The notes below the pieces were generated by a model. That model saw only the letters and a list, made by a program, of their open reading frames with translations, did not search any database and was not told the origin of the DNA. From contig JAKCPI010024858.1 in the NCBI GenBank assembly GCA_023213315.1, positions 1 to 64,000 on the forward strand: a stretch of DNA of 64,000 bases, given 5' to 3'. The stretch is from Euborellia annulipes (taxonomy: Eukaryota; Arthropoda; Insecta; Dermaptera; Anisolabididae). Shown piece by piece: positions 40,888 through 51,497 of this stretch. The position numbers were made by a program, and so were the translations under genes. Positions within the stretch are counted from its first letter, which is position 1. Every line of letters begins with the position of its first letter.

Positions 40888-43800
40888 ATGGCGCCGAGCT
40901 CCTTTGAACTCGTGTTCATTTTTATATTGTTATTATTACCTTTTATTTATGAAACAAGTAAAACGTTTAGATATTATTTTAAGTTTTTTGTTTATTATGG
41001 TTTCGTGATGTCGACAGCTGTCTGGGTGATCCCGATCATGATGTGTCGACCCAGAGAAGTCAAAAATCTCCTGTAAATATTAAAATTTGACATATTAAAA
41101 ATTATAATTATTATTTTTTTTTAAATAAATAATTTTATAATCTATCTATTATTTCTTTAATCTTGCATTATATTTAATATTTGCGTTTGGTGATTTGAAA
41201 ACCTCAGAGGATTCTTTCAAATTTTGCAAAATTCAATGTTATTGTCAAGAATCAAAACAAATCATAAATATTCATATAATCCAACAATAAAAGACTGACT
41301 TGACAATCGATAATTTTGATGTTATTTTTAAGAAAACCTTTTGGATATTTCTAGAAAATAAAATTCCTGTCCTTAACTTGATTTTATATAAAACAGCATA
41401 TGACATTTGGATTATTTTGATTTTTTTTTTTTTTTTTTTAATTGAATAATTTATAATTTTTTTTATTTTTCCTCAATAATAGATTGGCTTCAGCAATCTG
41501 CAGACACATTTCTGGCTTAATTGGTCTTAAATGGGAACTAAGAGGACAGGAACATTTGGCAAAAGAACAAGCATGCATCATTGTAGCAAACCATCAGAGT
41601 TCCTTGGATATTTTGGGTAAGATTACCTATTTTAAATAAATAAATAATAAACTAAAATTTAAATGGCGAATTTAATATGTCAGAATAGAATCAAGCTTTT
41701 GGGTTTGGAAACAAATCGTCGATCATAGAGGGGAAGGATGCCACTTTGTTGGAACTTAATATTAAAACACAAATTTGAGGAAAAATGATTCAGGGTGGTT
41801 TAAATTTTTTATTTATTCAATTAATGGAGAAAAACTTGCATAGATAGTTATACAATTTAATATTTATTAATTCAAATAGCCGACATAAGATAGGGTGCCG
41901 CCAGGGTGCTGACTAAAATAGGATTCTGAGTGAATTCAAATAGCCAAATGCCGTGCTGTGGTCCTGTAGTTAGGGCATACTGAGTTGCAATCGGTGGATC
42001 CGTGGATCGACTACCGGCAGCATCCTAACTTTTGTCGGCTATTTGAATTAATAAATATTAAATTGTATAAATTTCCCTCCCAGCCAACAAACGGGATGTA
42101 CTCGTATTTAATTATCTTAAATATTATCTATTTATATAATTCGCTAATGTCCGTCTGTCTGTCTATCTCGCTCTATTTAGGCAACTTCCCGTTGGAATTT
42201 TGAAATGAAATTTTATATGCATAAAGAGGACTTTCTCGGGATTACAGGAAAATTATTTTCATCCCAAAATTCCTATAACTTTTTGAGTTATTAATTCTTA
42301 AAGTTACGATTTCTCCCATAGGAAATGTATAGAGAAATATTATATTTATGTAGGGCCTATTCTTTTCATTTGTGTATTCCATGAATGTAAACAAATGCTC
42401 AAGCAGGCACTGAATTGGAATGGAATAATAATAATTTTCTTTTCATAATTAAGAAGAAAAGGCGAGGGTCCGCCGCAGGCGGGCCCGAGCCAGCTGAGGG
42501 GTGTCCAGGGGGCGGAGCCCCCCTGTAGTCATTGACAAAGTTTTAGTAGGAGAGAAAAGTAAACCTTGTCCCTTTTTTTTGTTTTGTAGGTATGTTTGAC
42601 ATTTGGCCAATAATGGAAAAGTGCACGGTGGTTGCAAAAAAAGAACTTTTCTATGCCTGGCCGTTTGGTTTGGCTGCTTGGCTTTGTGGTCTCGTTTTCA
42701 TCGATAGATTAAATTCAGACAAAGCGCGAGAGGTCATCAATAAAGCCACACTTCAAATTAAGGAAAAAAAAGTAAGCAACTCACATTTTAACTATAAAAT
42801 TATTTATTTCTATTAAATTTTTTTTTCTTTGCACAAAATATCATTTTAAAATAAAAAAAAATTTCTTTTGTTTATTTAATTTAGTTTCTTTAAAAAAAGA
42901 GAATATTTTTTTTCTTCTATTTCTTTGTAAATAGATATTCAATTCATTTTACTTTGCAGCTGGCAGTTAAAAGTCTGAAAATCGAGAGATAACTTTTTTG
43001 CACACAAAAGTGAAAAACAGCAAATCCGAACGAGTATTTATTTGTACGTATTTTTTATTTACCATTTTGTCCTTCTTTTTTGTCATTGGAAGCTCGTGAG
43101 CTTGGGTAGCCTGGTCTCTTCTCGGCTCTTCTGCTTCGCGCTCAGGGCGAAGGCTCTTCTCTTTTAGCTTCACCATTAACCCATTTGCTTTTAAACTCTG
43201 TTTACATTCTCTATAATAAATGTATTTAAAATTCTGTTAAGTGGCTGTAAAATAAAGAATTTAAAAAAACGAGGATTCAGACAATAGAAATGAAATAAGT
43301 AAAGGGCTCTTTGGAAGATAGTCATAAGCCACAATACATTAGTTTTGAGATATCGACAAAAAAAAAAACTAGACTATTATAAGGAATTTTTTAATGAGGT
43401 TTTTATTTTTTTAATGAATTATATTCATAGGGGATTACTGGGACAGAAAGTTAATTTTTTTAATGACTTATTAAAAAATTATCATAATTAATTCTTTTGT
43501 TATCAAGCAAATACAAAAAAACAATCTGTCCCAATAATTTTTAATGGGGGGTTTGGGGTTTTATTTATTTCACTGGTTTGGTGATGGAAAATTTGATGGG
43601 GAAGGTAAGATAGGGTGGAAAACGATAATTTTTCGATCGGTTGTTAATGAAGAGGTGTGTTTTTATGAATCTTATTTTCGATATTGTTGGGTGGGTTTAT
43701 TTGTGTTCTTTTTTTTTTTGGTTTTTTTTGGAGATGGTTTTTTTTTTGAATATTAGGTTTGTTGGGGGGGGGGGGGGGGGAGGGAGGAAGAGGAAAGGAA

Positions 43801-44976
43801 AAAAAAAAAGAGAGGGGGGATTTTTAATTTTTTTAAATTTAAAAATGAATTTATTGTTATTATTAATCACATATTAATTAAGAAAATTTTAAAATAAGAT
43901 TGATAGATATATTTAAAAATTAATTGTCAAATTGTTCAGCACTCTTGCAAAAGATGGCAGGCTAGTCTAACAGCCGATCGCTTATTGGCCTATATCTGGC
44001 CTTTATTTATATGCTTTTATAAAAGATACATAATATATAAAGTATTTATTGTTAAATGAAAATCAACCAAATCAAATCATCACCATGACCATATCATACT
44101 AATATATAAAGCGCTAGCCACTCACTTCTGTTTTGTCGCCTGTTTACCAATCTCTCTCGCTGATTGATTAGAGTGAGAAAAAGCGGAGTTAGATAGGGAA
44201 ATTTAAAACATTAAAATTTTGCTTGAAGATCACTGAGTGATGCCGAGAAACATATAATTAAAACACCACCAATATGAAATATTAGGAATAAAACTCAATT
44301 GCCCGCCGAAGGCGTATTTGAATATTCCGATGAAGAGAGCAGAACAGCAAAAAAAAAATTTATTTATTTAATTTCATTTGACTGTTTCCTCATATATAAA
44401 AATGATTGGGAAAAGACTAGAATTTTTATTCTATTAATTTAGAGAATGTAAATATATGTTTATTATTTTACTAATATGGAAATTTATTGGACAGATCATT
44501 TTACGTTCAATTGATACTGCTTTAAAAAAAAAGTCCACTAATTCGATTTGTCTTATTGTTTCGTTTTTAAGATTAAAATGTGGGTGTTTCCCGAGGGAAC
44601 TCGAAACAATACCGGCGATATTTTACCTTTTAAGAAAGGCGCCTTCCATGTCGCAATTTCAGCTCAAATTCCAATTCTACCTGTTGTCTTCTCATCCTAT
44701 TACTTTTTAAATAATGAAACTAAAGATTTTAATTCCGGTAAGTTAATTTTTTTTTTTTTTTTAATAAAAAAATAATTTCAATCATTTTTTTTTTTTACTA
44801 ATTTTAAAGGGAATATCGTGATAACAACTCTTCCGCCGATCTCAACAGCGGGAATGAGCAAAACGGACGTGGAGCATCTGATGCACTCGACGAGGGAGAC
44901 GATGCTCGAGGTATTCCGTGCCACCTCCAAGGAGGTCCAAGCTAATTTGCTACACTTTTCCTCTTCTAGTCAATAA
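40888..44976 (+). CDS. AGPAT: 1-acyl-sn-glycerol-3-phosphate acyltransferase (AGPAT1/2 type), five exons
   Basis: ER membrane enzyme that acylates lysophosphatidic acid to phosphatidic acid, the second acylation of glycerolipid synthesis. Exons: 40888-41072, 41483-41616, 42590-42771, 44572-44737, 44810-44976. All are GT-AG with consistent phase; the product is 277 residues, as in AGPAT1/2. The N-terminus has two hydrophobic segments (FIFILLLLPFIYE and the stretch around YGFVMSTAVWVIPIMM). Motif I, NHQSSLD, gives the catalytic pair H99/D104. Motif II region is around FIDR. Motif III is FPEGTRN (173-179). Motif IV is PILPVVFSSY. ATG 40888 has a good context (AAAATGGCG) after a short GC-rich stretch. 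Intron 2 holds a tRNA-like fold-back and intron 3 a dispersed repeat. The stop codon TAA is part of an AATAAA hexamer. Confidence 0.95.
41848..42070. repeat. 38-bp perfect inverted repeat around a tRNA-like unit, AGPAT intron 2
   Basis: Arms 41848-41885 and 42033-42070 (TTATACAATTTAATATTTAT...) enclose GTGGTCCTGTAGTTAGGGCA and GGATCGACTACCGG, a tRNA-like head. A diverged arm is found at 50495-50560. Confidence 0.7.
42110..42545. repeat. Dispersed Helitron-like repeat in AGPAT intron 2
   Basis: Contains GTCCGTCTGTCTGTC, AACTTCCCGTTGG, TTTCTCCCATAGGAAATGTA and a GC-rich end with GGCGGAGCCCCCC. The same sequence occurs inverted at about 61670-61910 in CutA intron 5. Confidence 0.5.
43363..44062. 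repeat. Dispersed repeat, copy 2, AGPAT intron 3
   Basis: Same ends as 1037-1400 but longer, with a T/G-rich low-complexity insertion (43520-43830) between an imperfect inverted pair GGGACAGA / TCTGTCCC. Confidence 0.6.
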
Positions 44977-44977
44977 A
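44972..44977 (+). terminator. AATAAA overlapping the AGPAT stop codon
   Basis: The end of the coding sequence reads CAATAAAC, so the stop TAA lies within an AATAAA hexamer. Further AATAAA-like hexamers follow around 45043-45053, and those are more plausible as the working signal because cleavage 10-30 bases downstream of the first would give an extremely short 3' UTR. Confidence 0.4.
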
Positions 44978-45372
44978 CTTTTACATCTCACTCACTCATA
45001 AAACTCATTTGCATCTGAGAATTAACTTGTATATAAACGCATATAAATAAATATATATATATATATATATATATAAACGCATATTTATATATATATAGCT
45101 AGTCTTTAATGTCTTTCAAAAAAAAAAAAAAAAAAGGATTATAATAACGCACAGCAAAGTGAGTCATAAATAAATAAGTTTAAATTATAATAAAATTACT
45201 TGGTTAATTTTATTCAGTGACATTTATTAATATTTGTCAATAATAAAAATAAAACAAGATATAATTTAAAACTACATGTTTTGGAAAAAAAAATTATTTA
45301 GTCACTTCTTCAATCTTTTTTTATTTGTTTCAAAAAAGACATTTATATTAAACAAAGACATTATATTTAAAG

Positions 45373-45512
45373 ATTTTATTTAAGCCATTTGGATACCAAA
45401 TTTCAATAACGGTTATCGTAGTCTTAAATGGCCTAAGTTGCCGAAAAGACTGTGTGGGTGAGTGCGAGTGCAAGTGTGAATGAGAAAAAAGTGTGAATGT
45501 TAAAAAAAAGAG
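45373..45512 (+). mobile_element. SINE family A, 5'-truncated
   Basis: Lacks the tRNA head; begins ATTTTATTTAAGCCATTTGG and keeps CTTAAATGGCCTAAGTTGCC and the GTGTGAATG tail. Confidence 0.75.
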
Positions 45513-45791
45513 ACATTAAATAATAAAATATTTTCATTTTTTAAAATATTTAATTAATTTCATACATTTTTTTTTATTTATTTTTTATAAGATACATTAA
45601 TATTTAATTATTATTTAATTAATATTTAAATCTCAAAAGACTTAGAAAAATGTTACAGAATTTTTTTTATAGATGAAAATAAAAATAAATTATTAATTAT
45701 TATTATTAATTAATAAATAAATTGTTCAGATACATTCTCAGCAATATTTTAGAAATATTTATAAGCTTATATATATTTTAACTAGCTAGAG

Positions 45792-46063
45792 GCCCTCGGG
45801 GCTCGGCGTAGTGGTTAGCATGCTAACCTCGTATACCAAAAGTCGCGGGTTCGTACCCCAAGCAGTCCGATGATTTTATTTAAGCCACTTGGATACCAAA
45901 TGGCTTAAATAAGAATGCCTGGACCCTATCCATATATGTATATTTATCAATAACGGATATCATCTAAAGTCTTAAATGGCCTGAGTTGCCGAAAAGACTG
46001 TGTGAATGTGTGTGTGAGTGTGAGTGTGAATCAGAAAAAAGTGTGAATGTTTCAAAAAAAAAA
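45792..46063 (+). mobile_element. SINE family A, 12-bp TSD
   Basis: Full-length copy with tRNA-like head (GGCGTAGTGGTTAGCATGC, GGTTCGTACCCC). TSD AACTAGCTAGAG at 45780-45791 and 46064-46075. Confidence 0.85.
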
Positions 46064-46342
46064 AACTAGCTAGAGCCGTGTTTGAAAAAGATGGAATTTT
46101 TTCAATCAATAATAGACTGTTCATTAGCCAGGCAATATATCGTTTAAGGTAGCAAGTTTGCGAGATATGTTTGTGCTTAAGATTGGACTACCCTTACCCT
46201 AGGGCGCCGGCCCAATAAGCACATCTCGCATCCACCTATTATACTATTGAAATTAAAATTTCATTGACTAGAGAAAGATATCATATATTTTTATTTATTT
46301 AAAATTTATTTACGATTGAGGGATAAATATTTCAATTAATGC

Positions 46343-46384
46343 ACAGCGACGTTTCGGTCGCATAGGAGACCGAAACGTCGCTGT
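46343..46384. repeat. Short perfect inverted repeat with GAAACGTC
   Basis: Arms CACAGCGACGTTTCGGTC and complement separated by about 6 bases; probably the collapsed remains of a hammerhead fold-back. Confidence 0.6.
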
Positions 46385-46518
46385 GAGTTTGATACCAATA
46401 AAGAAAGAAATAATAATAGCTGCTTGGCCTTTTAATTCATCCTTCTACATATTGATTCAGGTATTCACCTCGCTTACATAATTTTATATTTTCTCTTTTT
46501 CTGTAAATTTTATTCAAT

Positions 46519-46725
46519 AAGTGAGATTTGGAGGCCAGCAGCCAGGAAGGTAGCCTCTAATTAATGAAACAGACTCCTTCGGCTAATTTTAACAACTGAA
46601 GATGGCGCAATTAAAATTAGCCGAAACGTTTTGTTAAAGGAGTCTGTTTCATTAAATAGAGGCTACCTTCCTGGCTGCTGGCCTCCAAATCTCACTGATA
46701 TCTCACAGCCACATCCCTCCAATTG
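46519..46725. mobile_element. Fold-back hammerhead element, 13-bp TSD at a gene end
   Basis: TSD AATTTTATTCAAT at 46506-46518 and 46726-46738. Inverted arms of about 60 bp (46521-46580, 46635-46695; GTGAGATTTGGAGGCCAGCA and complement) flank one hammerhead motif; tail with CACAGCCACATCC. The right TSD copy overlaps the stop codon of the possible acidic-protein exon. Confidence 0.75.
46596..46630 (+). ncRNA. Minimal hammerhead-ribozyme motif
   Basis: CTGAAGA, T, short stem II GGC/GCC extended by AT pairing, GAAA, CGTT. Stem I AACAA/TTGTT (5 bp). Confidence 0.55.
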
Positions 46726-46728
46726 AAT

Positions 46729-46734
46729 TTTATT
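46729..46734 (-). terminator. AATAAA at the stop of the possible acidic-protein exon
   Basis: The minus strand reads ATTGAATAAAATT: the stop codon and an AATAAA overlap. The same 13 bases are duplicated on the other side of the fold-back element 46519-46725. Confidence 0.35.
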
Positions 46735-47083
46735 CAATTGCCTCGCTAGATGGATCTTTTTCGGTTTTTGTAAATTTTGTAGTCGTGCTGGTGGCTGTTG
46801 TAGTTTTTTTTGTCGACTGTTTCAGCAACGATCGTTTTTCTTCAACGTGTTCCTTTTCTTCGTTCTCCTCCCTATTTTTCACCTCTTCTTCTTCTTCGTA
46901 AATAGTTTTGACTTTTTTCATTTCAGGCTCCGGAATGTTATTTGATATATTCCGTTTAAGTGATGTAGTTGTTGTGGTAGAAGCTGTTTCATTTGCTGAT
47001 TGCTCTAAAATTTCTTTTAAGTTCCTCCTCTGCCTGCTCTTCTTGAGCTGTTGGTGCGGAAGAGGATTCTTGAATTAGTTGAT
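46730..47083 (-). CDS. Possible C-terminal exon of an unrecognised acidic protein (frame break)
   Basis: I do not recognise this gene. On the minus strand an open stretch encodes an acidic, Ser/Thr-rich low-complexity tail: ESSSAPTAQEEQAEEELK, then after a one-base shift EILEQSANETASTTTTTS, LKRNISNNIPEPEMKKVK, EEEEEVKNREENEEKEH and SSEAIE followed by a stop. The shift falls in an AAAA run (plus-strand TTTT near 47016), where three A would keep the frame. It could be an assembly error, a splice (a TTTTAG acceptor lies just downstream) or a pseudogene. The acceptor at the 5' side is unclear. GAATAAAATT provides both the stop codon and an AATAAA. The composition looks protein-coding, but repeats are common here. 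Confidence 0.4.
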
Positions 47084-47484
47084 CGATAAAAAATAATGTA
47101 TGAAATTTATTAAATATTTTTAAAAAAGAAAAATGACTGAAGCTTTAAAAAAAAAAAGTATACAAAACAGTCGTTTCAAAAGATATCTTATAAAGTCATG
47201 GCTATGTTTTATTTTTATTATTGAAATTATTAAAATAGCTTTATGCTTAAGGTTGTTCTGACGTTAAGGCACCTATAAAGATTAAAAGCTAATATTAACT
47301 ACTTAGAGCCTTGTTTGAAAAGGATGGAATTTTTTCAATCAATATATCGCAAGTTTGCGAGATATGTTTGTGCTTAAGATTGGGCAAAACCCCCTGGAGT
47401 CGAACCAGGACCTCCACGCTTTCGCGGCCCAATAAGCACATCTCGCATCCGCCTAATAATAATAGGCGGATGCTTTTTGGGCCG

Positions 47485-47553
47485 GCGCCCTAGGATAAGG
47501 GTAGTCCACTCGCCTAGAAAGCGTGGAGGTCCTGGTTCGACTCCAGGGGGTGC
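47485..47553 (+). mobile_element. tRNA-like SINE head (tRNA pseudogene-like)
   Basis: Acceptor GCGCCCT pairs with GGGGTGC, the T arm CCTGG-TTCGACT-CCAGG is perfect, and the anticodon-like loop CTAGAAA would read AGA (Ser). The D arm is poor and there is no terminator. A truncated inverted copy is at 47384-47430 and a third fragment at 46180-46212, so it is a repeat, not a tRNA gene. Confidence 0.55.
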
Positions 47554-47741
47554 AATTTTGTCCAATCTTAAGCCGGGTATACATGGCAGGTTCAAAATAC
47601 AAATTGGCCCGGCACCGATCCAAAACTCGCCGTGATTTAAATAAAAGTTTTCAATTTTTAAAAATTAAGTTATTTAATTTATTTATTTTTACTTTCTCTT
47701 ATCTATATGTTTATGTATATATATTATATCTTTATATATGA

Positions 47742-47986
47742 ACCCTGTTATGCAATGGTGTGTCAAAGACCAAAAAATTCAAAATTGAGTTAAGCACGGA
47801 ATATTGTTTCAAATGCTATAATTAATAGTATTTTTTATGGAATATGTCCTAAAAAAATTTATATTTAATGTTACTTGCACATTTGACAAGAAAAATTATA
47901 TAGAATCCAATGTAAACAAAAAATTTTATTGTTGATTTTCTCAAAACTCGATGTTTGGTCTTTGACACACCATTGCATAACAGGGT
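47742..47986. mobile_element. MITE with about 33-bp TIRs
   Basis: Starts ACCCTGTTATGCAATGGTGT and ends with its inverted copy (CATTGCATAACAGGGT). 245 bp, nested inside the TTAA element. Confidence 0.7.
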
Positions 47987-47989
47987 CCA

Positions 47990-48479
47990 TATATAATTCT
48001 TCTGTACGTGTGTATGTGACTGAACTCCTCCTAAACGACTGAACCAATTATGATGAAATTTTCTGTGTATGTTTGTGAGAGTCCCGGACAGGTTTTGTTT
48101 CACAAATAACAATAAGTTAATCAGTAATTAACCGTTAAAATAAGAAAAAAATAAAAATTAGGAGAAATAGTTGCCATGGTAACAAAATATAAATATTTTC
48201 CCATGTTTTTTTTTTTTTATTTATTTACATTTGGAATTCTAAAATATCGGCGTAAATTTTTTGTCTGTGTACCGGGAGAGTCCCGGAAAGGATATGATTC
48301 ACAAAAAATCTTAAGTTCATGAATAATTAACCGTTAAAATAAACTCTACATATATATAAAAATGAAAAGGGAAAATGTTTGTATGTACCGGTATGTATAT
48401 AAGTGGCGAGCAAGGGGGTCCAGGGGGCGCAGCCCCGGCTAGACGGAAAGCCCCGCCGAAGGCGGGGCTTTGCGTCTAG
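47990..48479 (+). mobile_element. Helitron-like non-autonomous element
   Basis: The 3' end has a GC-rich hairpin GCCCCGCC/GGCGGGGC at about 48448-48468, a few bases before CTAG followed by T (48476-48480), the Helitron signature. The CTTCTGTACGTGTGTATGTG ... GAACTCCTCCTAAACGACTG region is typical of arthropod Helitron families. The 5' end is uncertain; an inner copy may begin at CTCTACATATATATAAAA (48340). Confidence 0.55.
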
Positions 48480-48497
48480 TATATATATATAGAGAAA

Positions 48498-48690
48498 GTA
48501 TTGGATTCATGTCAAAAATTCGATGTCGAGATTTTAATGGATATATACGTTTTGAGGTCCACTGAATCCAAAAAAGTGGTTTTCGCGACATGGTCTGTCT
48601 GGGTTCAATTTAAAGCATGAAGGAATTGGGCTAGGTTGTTGAAATTTTATATTTAAGTTAGTCACCCCCCTAGGGCGTGAAAATAAGCTT
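48498..48690. repeat. Dispersed repeat, copy of 59373-59545
   Basis: Shares AAAATTCGATGTCGAGATT, GAATCCAAAAAAGTGGTTTT, GACATGGTCTGTCTG and TTGAAATTTTATATTTAAGT in the same order. Confidence 0.7.
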
Positions 48691-49156
48691 TTAATCAAAA
48701 TCGGCCAAAAAGTACTAGTAATTTACTGATGTACATTTTCACTTTATTTTGATTTTCTCAATATTCGCTCCAACAATTTTTTTTTTTAATTCAAAAATCA
48801 ATTATTTTTTAGTTGCTCTTTAAAATGTATATTGTTTATCCTTAAATGTCAAATTTCAAACGGGCCTAATTGGCTACCCCCTATTTTGGATCTGTCGAAA
48901 ATGGACAAATTGGTTCGGTCTGCCGTGTATGCCCGCCTTTAAGCACAAACATTCAAAGCTAATGTTTTACTATGTTGTTATTAATCACTATCACATACGT
49001 ATAAAATATTTTTTGAAGCAGATCTGACGATAAGTGTAATTAATTATTTTAAAAAATTGAAATTTAACATGTAGCCTATAGGAAATGTAGACGAAATGAA
49101 TTATGTATAAAGATAAAAAACCAAAAAAACTTCGCGCGTTTCACGTCTTCACTTAC

Positions 49157-49228
49157 ATTGTTTTTCCAATTTACGATATTTTTTCTCGCAAATCGCCCAT
49201 TGTGTCTAAACTGATTTACATTACTCAT
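49157..49228 (-). CDS. Possible first coding exon of the same unrecognised gene
   Basis: The minus strand reads ATG AGT AAT ... encoding MSNVNQFRHNGRFARKNI followed by VNWKNN, ending at a perfect donor AAT/GTAAGTGA. Upstream (49229-49320) is free of recognisable repeats. No middle exon linking it to 46730-47083 was found, so the pairing is conjecture; it could also be a chance open frame. Confidence 0.25.
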
Positions 49229-50919
49229 TGTAATATTACATATGTAAACACAGAGATTAATGATATCATTAATGTGCATAAACCATAAACAGCTGATAAA
49301 TGCGATGTTGCCAGATCTATATTAGGTAAGAAAATGCTTAAGTCAAAAGTCATTCATTTATTATTTTTGGTAATTAAATTATTAACTTAATCCAATTATA
49401 AATTATGATAGGTCACGACTAAATTATAATAATGAATTTATGTATTCAAATTTTTAATTTTATTAAAAAAAAATTTTTAAATTCTATTATGACTTACGAG
49501 GTACTATCCGAACAACTTTAATTATAAACAAAAAGCTGTGTGTTATTTAAAACTTCCTGAATATTTTATCGATAAATATATGAAGAAAGACAACAATCTT
49601 CATTTTTCTGTGATTATATGTCATCTGAATAAGAGGTTAGAACTATAAAATTTATTATTTTTTTACCAAGTAATTTTATTATTCTTTAAGTCGAACAAAT
49701 TTAATATTTCCTTATTTGGTATTTTTAAGTTAATTAAAAAATTAATGTATTTTCCTACAATACTCTTAATTTAATAAAAAAAAAATGAGTCTATCTAGAA
49801 ATCCTTTTCTAGTTTAATCTTTTACTTTAGAATTATTCTACAAAATTGTCTATTTGAATCGTTATAATAAATAAGCAAACTTTCTTCTTTCTCACTTAAT
49901 TTCCATTTCTCATTAATTAGATTCAATCATCTTGTTTTTTTTTTTATTTATTTCTTCTTTGATATTTTTATGAAAAAAATGATTGATATTAAAACTAGTT
50001 GATAGATAAAAATATAAAGATTAAACTAGCTAATTAAATATTAAATTTCTACTAAGTACCTGGAAAAAATGAAGAAAAAAAGAGAAAAGGCTATATAATT
50101 CTGGCAAAAAAAAAAAAACAGGAAAACTCTGCCTAACGTTATGAAAAAACCCCAAATTTGCCCGTTGAAGGCGAAATCCGGCTAAGTTAATAGGAAATAA
50201 AATATCTGAGATATGCTAATCGTGTGTATCAAATTTACGATAAGCCGAGTTTTCTTGTAATAAATCATTTATTTGAATAATTTAGTCAAGTTTCATTTAT
50301 TTTAATAAAGATTATTTAGATATATTCTCTCAAGGGTATTTTTTTAAAAGTACAAATACAAAATTTAATTTTTTATATTTTAGAAAATAAAATATTTTTG
50401 CTTTATTTAAAATAAAACAAAAAGATTTTATAATATATTTTTTTATATTAAATAATTCACAATATTTCATCTTATAAGCTATTATATAAATATATATATA
50501 ATAATTAAATATTTATTAATTCATATACCCGAAAAAATAAGGGTGTGCCGCCTGGAGTTATATAAATAAGTATGAAGGGTAGGATAGGTTACATTCGAAA
50601 AGAAAGTTCTTTGCTAATCATTTAAGAGGACGTGACTTCCATTTGAAGAAAATTAAAATTTCTACAAAATAAAAAATTTTATTTTGGCCAACGGCTCCGA
50701 CCCCCCCCTGGTCCCCCGAGGGACATTGTCCGGGGCAGCATTTTGATTGAAAACGCATTTGGGTCGGGTTATTGATTGTATCATTAAAATATTGTATTAA
50801 ATTTGAATGTCATTCTATCAAAGTATTATTTCACTATTTCAAAATTCCTTAAAAGCCAGGAGCTGCCAATGACATTAGTAAAAAGCAGATTACGAAAATA
50901 TTTTTTATTGATTCCGAGT

Positions 50920-51040
50920 CAGGGCCGCATCTAGGGGGGGGGGGGGCAGTGGGTGCATGTGCACCGGGCGGCAGATATAAGGGGGCGGCAAATTAAATTT
51001 TGCCCCCCCCCCCCCTAAAAAATTCCTAGTTCCGGCCCTG
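50920..51040. mobile_element. Short hAT-type MITE
   Basis: CAGGGCCGCATCTAGG ... CCTAGTTCCGGCCCTG; TSD TTCCGAGT / TTCCGTGT. Long G and C runs. Confidence 0.65.
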
Positions 51041-51497
51041 TTCCGTGTAAATACATGATTTGTAATAAAACCCCAAGAATAAAATTAACACGCATGTGCA
51101 ATAAATATAAAATTGTATGCTTATTTTGACAAGTATTGGTTTAAAATAAAACCAATCGACTCTTGTAAAAAACTTTAAATAGCCACTGTGATTTTAAGAT
51201 AAATATTTTCCAAGTGTATGCAAAGATTTTAATTTTTTAATTCACCTACTTCCTATTCAATTATAATAACTAGCGAATAAAGTTTTTTCAATCAATCTAA
51301 AAATAGATTTTTATAAATTTTTTCCGGGTCAAGAGAGAACAAAAATGGATTTCAGGGCCTAAACGAATCGCCATTGAATAATTAATTTAAAAAATTTAAA
51401 TAATCAAAAATTAATATTTGAATATATAAATTTTGCAAATATTCTTGTAATCAAATTTAAAAATTTCATTTAGCAAATATTTCGTTGCAGACATAGG

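Larger units (their letters stand above)
47572..48938. mobile_element. TTAA-flanked element (1367 bp) inserted in a SINE
   Basis: TTAA at 47568-47571 and 48939-48942. TIRs begin GCCGGGTATACATGGCAG and imperfectly complement the right end (CTGCCGTGTATGCCCGCC). The flanks joined across the insertion read CCAATCTTAAGCACAAACA, as in the nearby uninterrupted copy at 47365-47381 (minus). No transposase; contains a small MITE and Helitron-like sequence. Confidence 0.8.

Noticed and set aside
42967..43176. Minus-strand frame MVKLKEKSLRPEREAEEPRR...
   Set aside because: In an AGPAT intron, charged low-complexity translation of simple sequence; no splice or homology support.
49493..49650. Short plus-strand open frame (YLKLPEYFIDKYMKKDNN...)
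   Set aside because: Amino-acid composition is plausible, but there are no supporting splice sites on both sides and no family recognised; too short to call.
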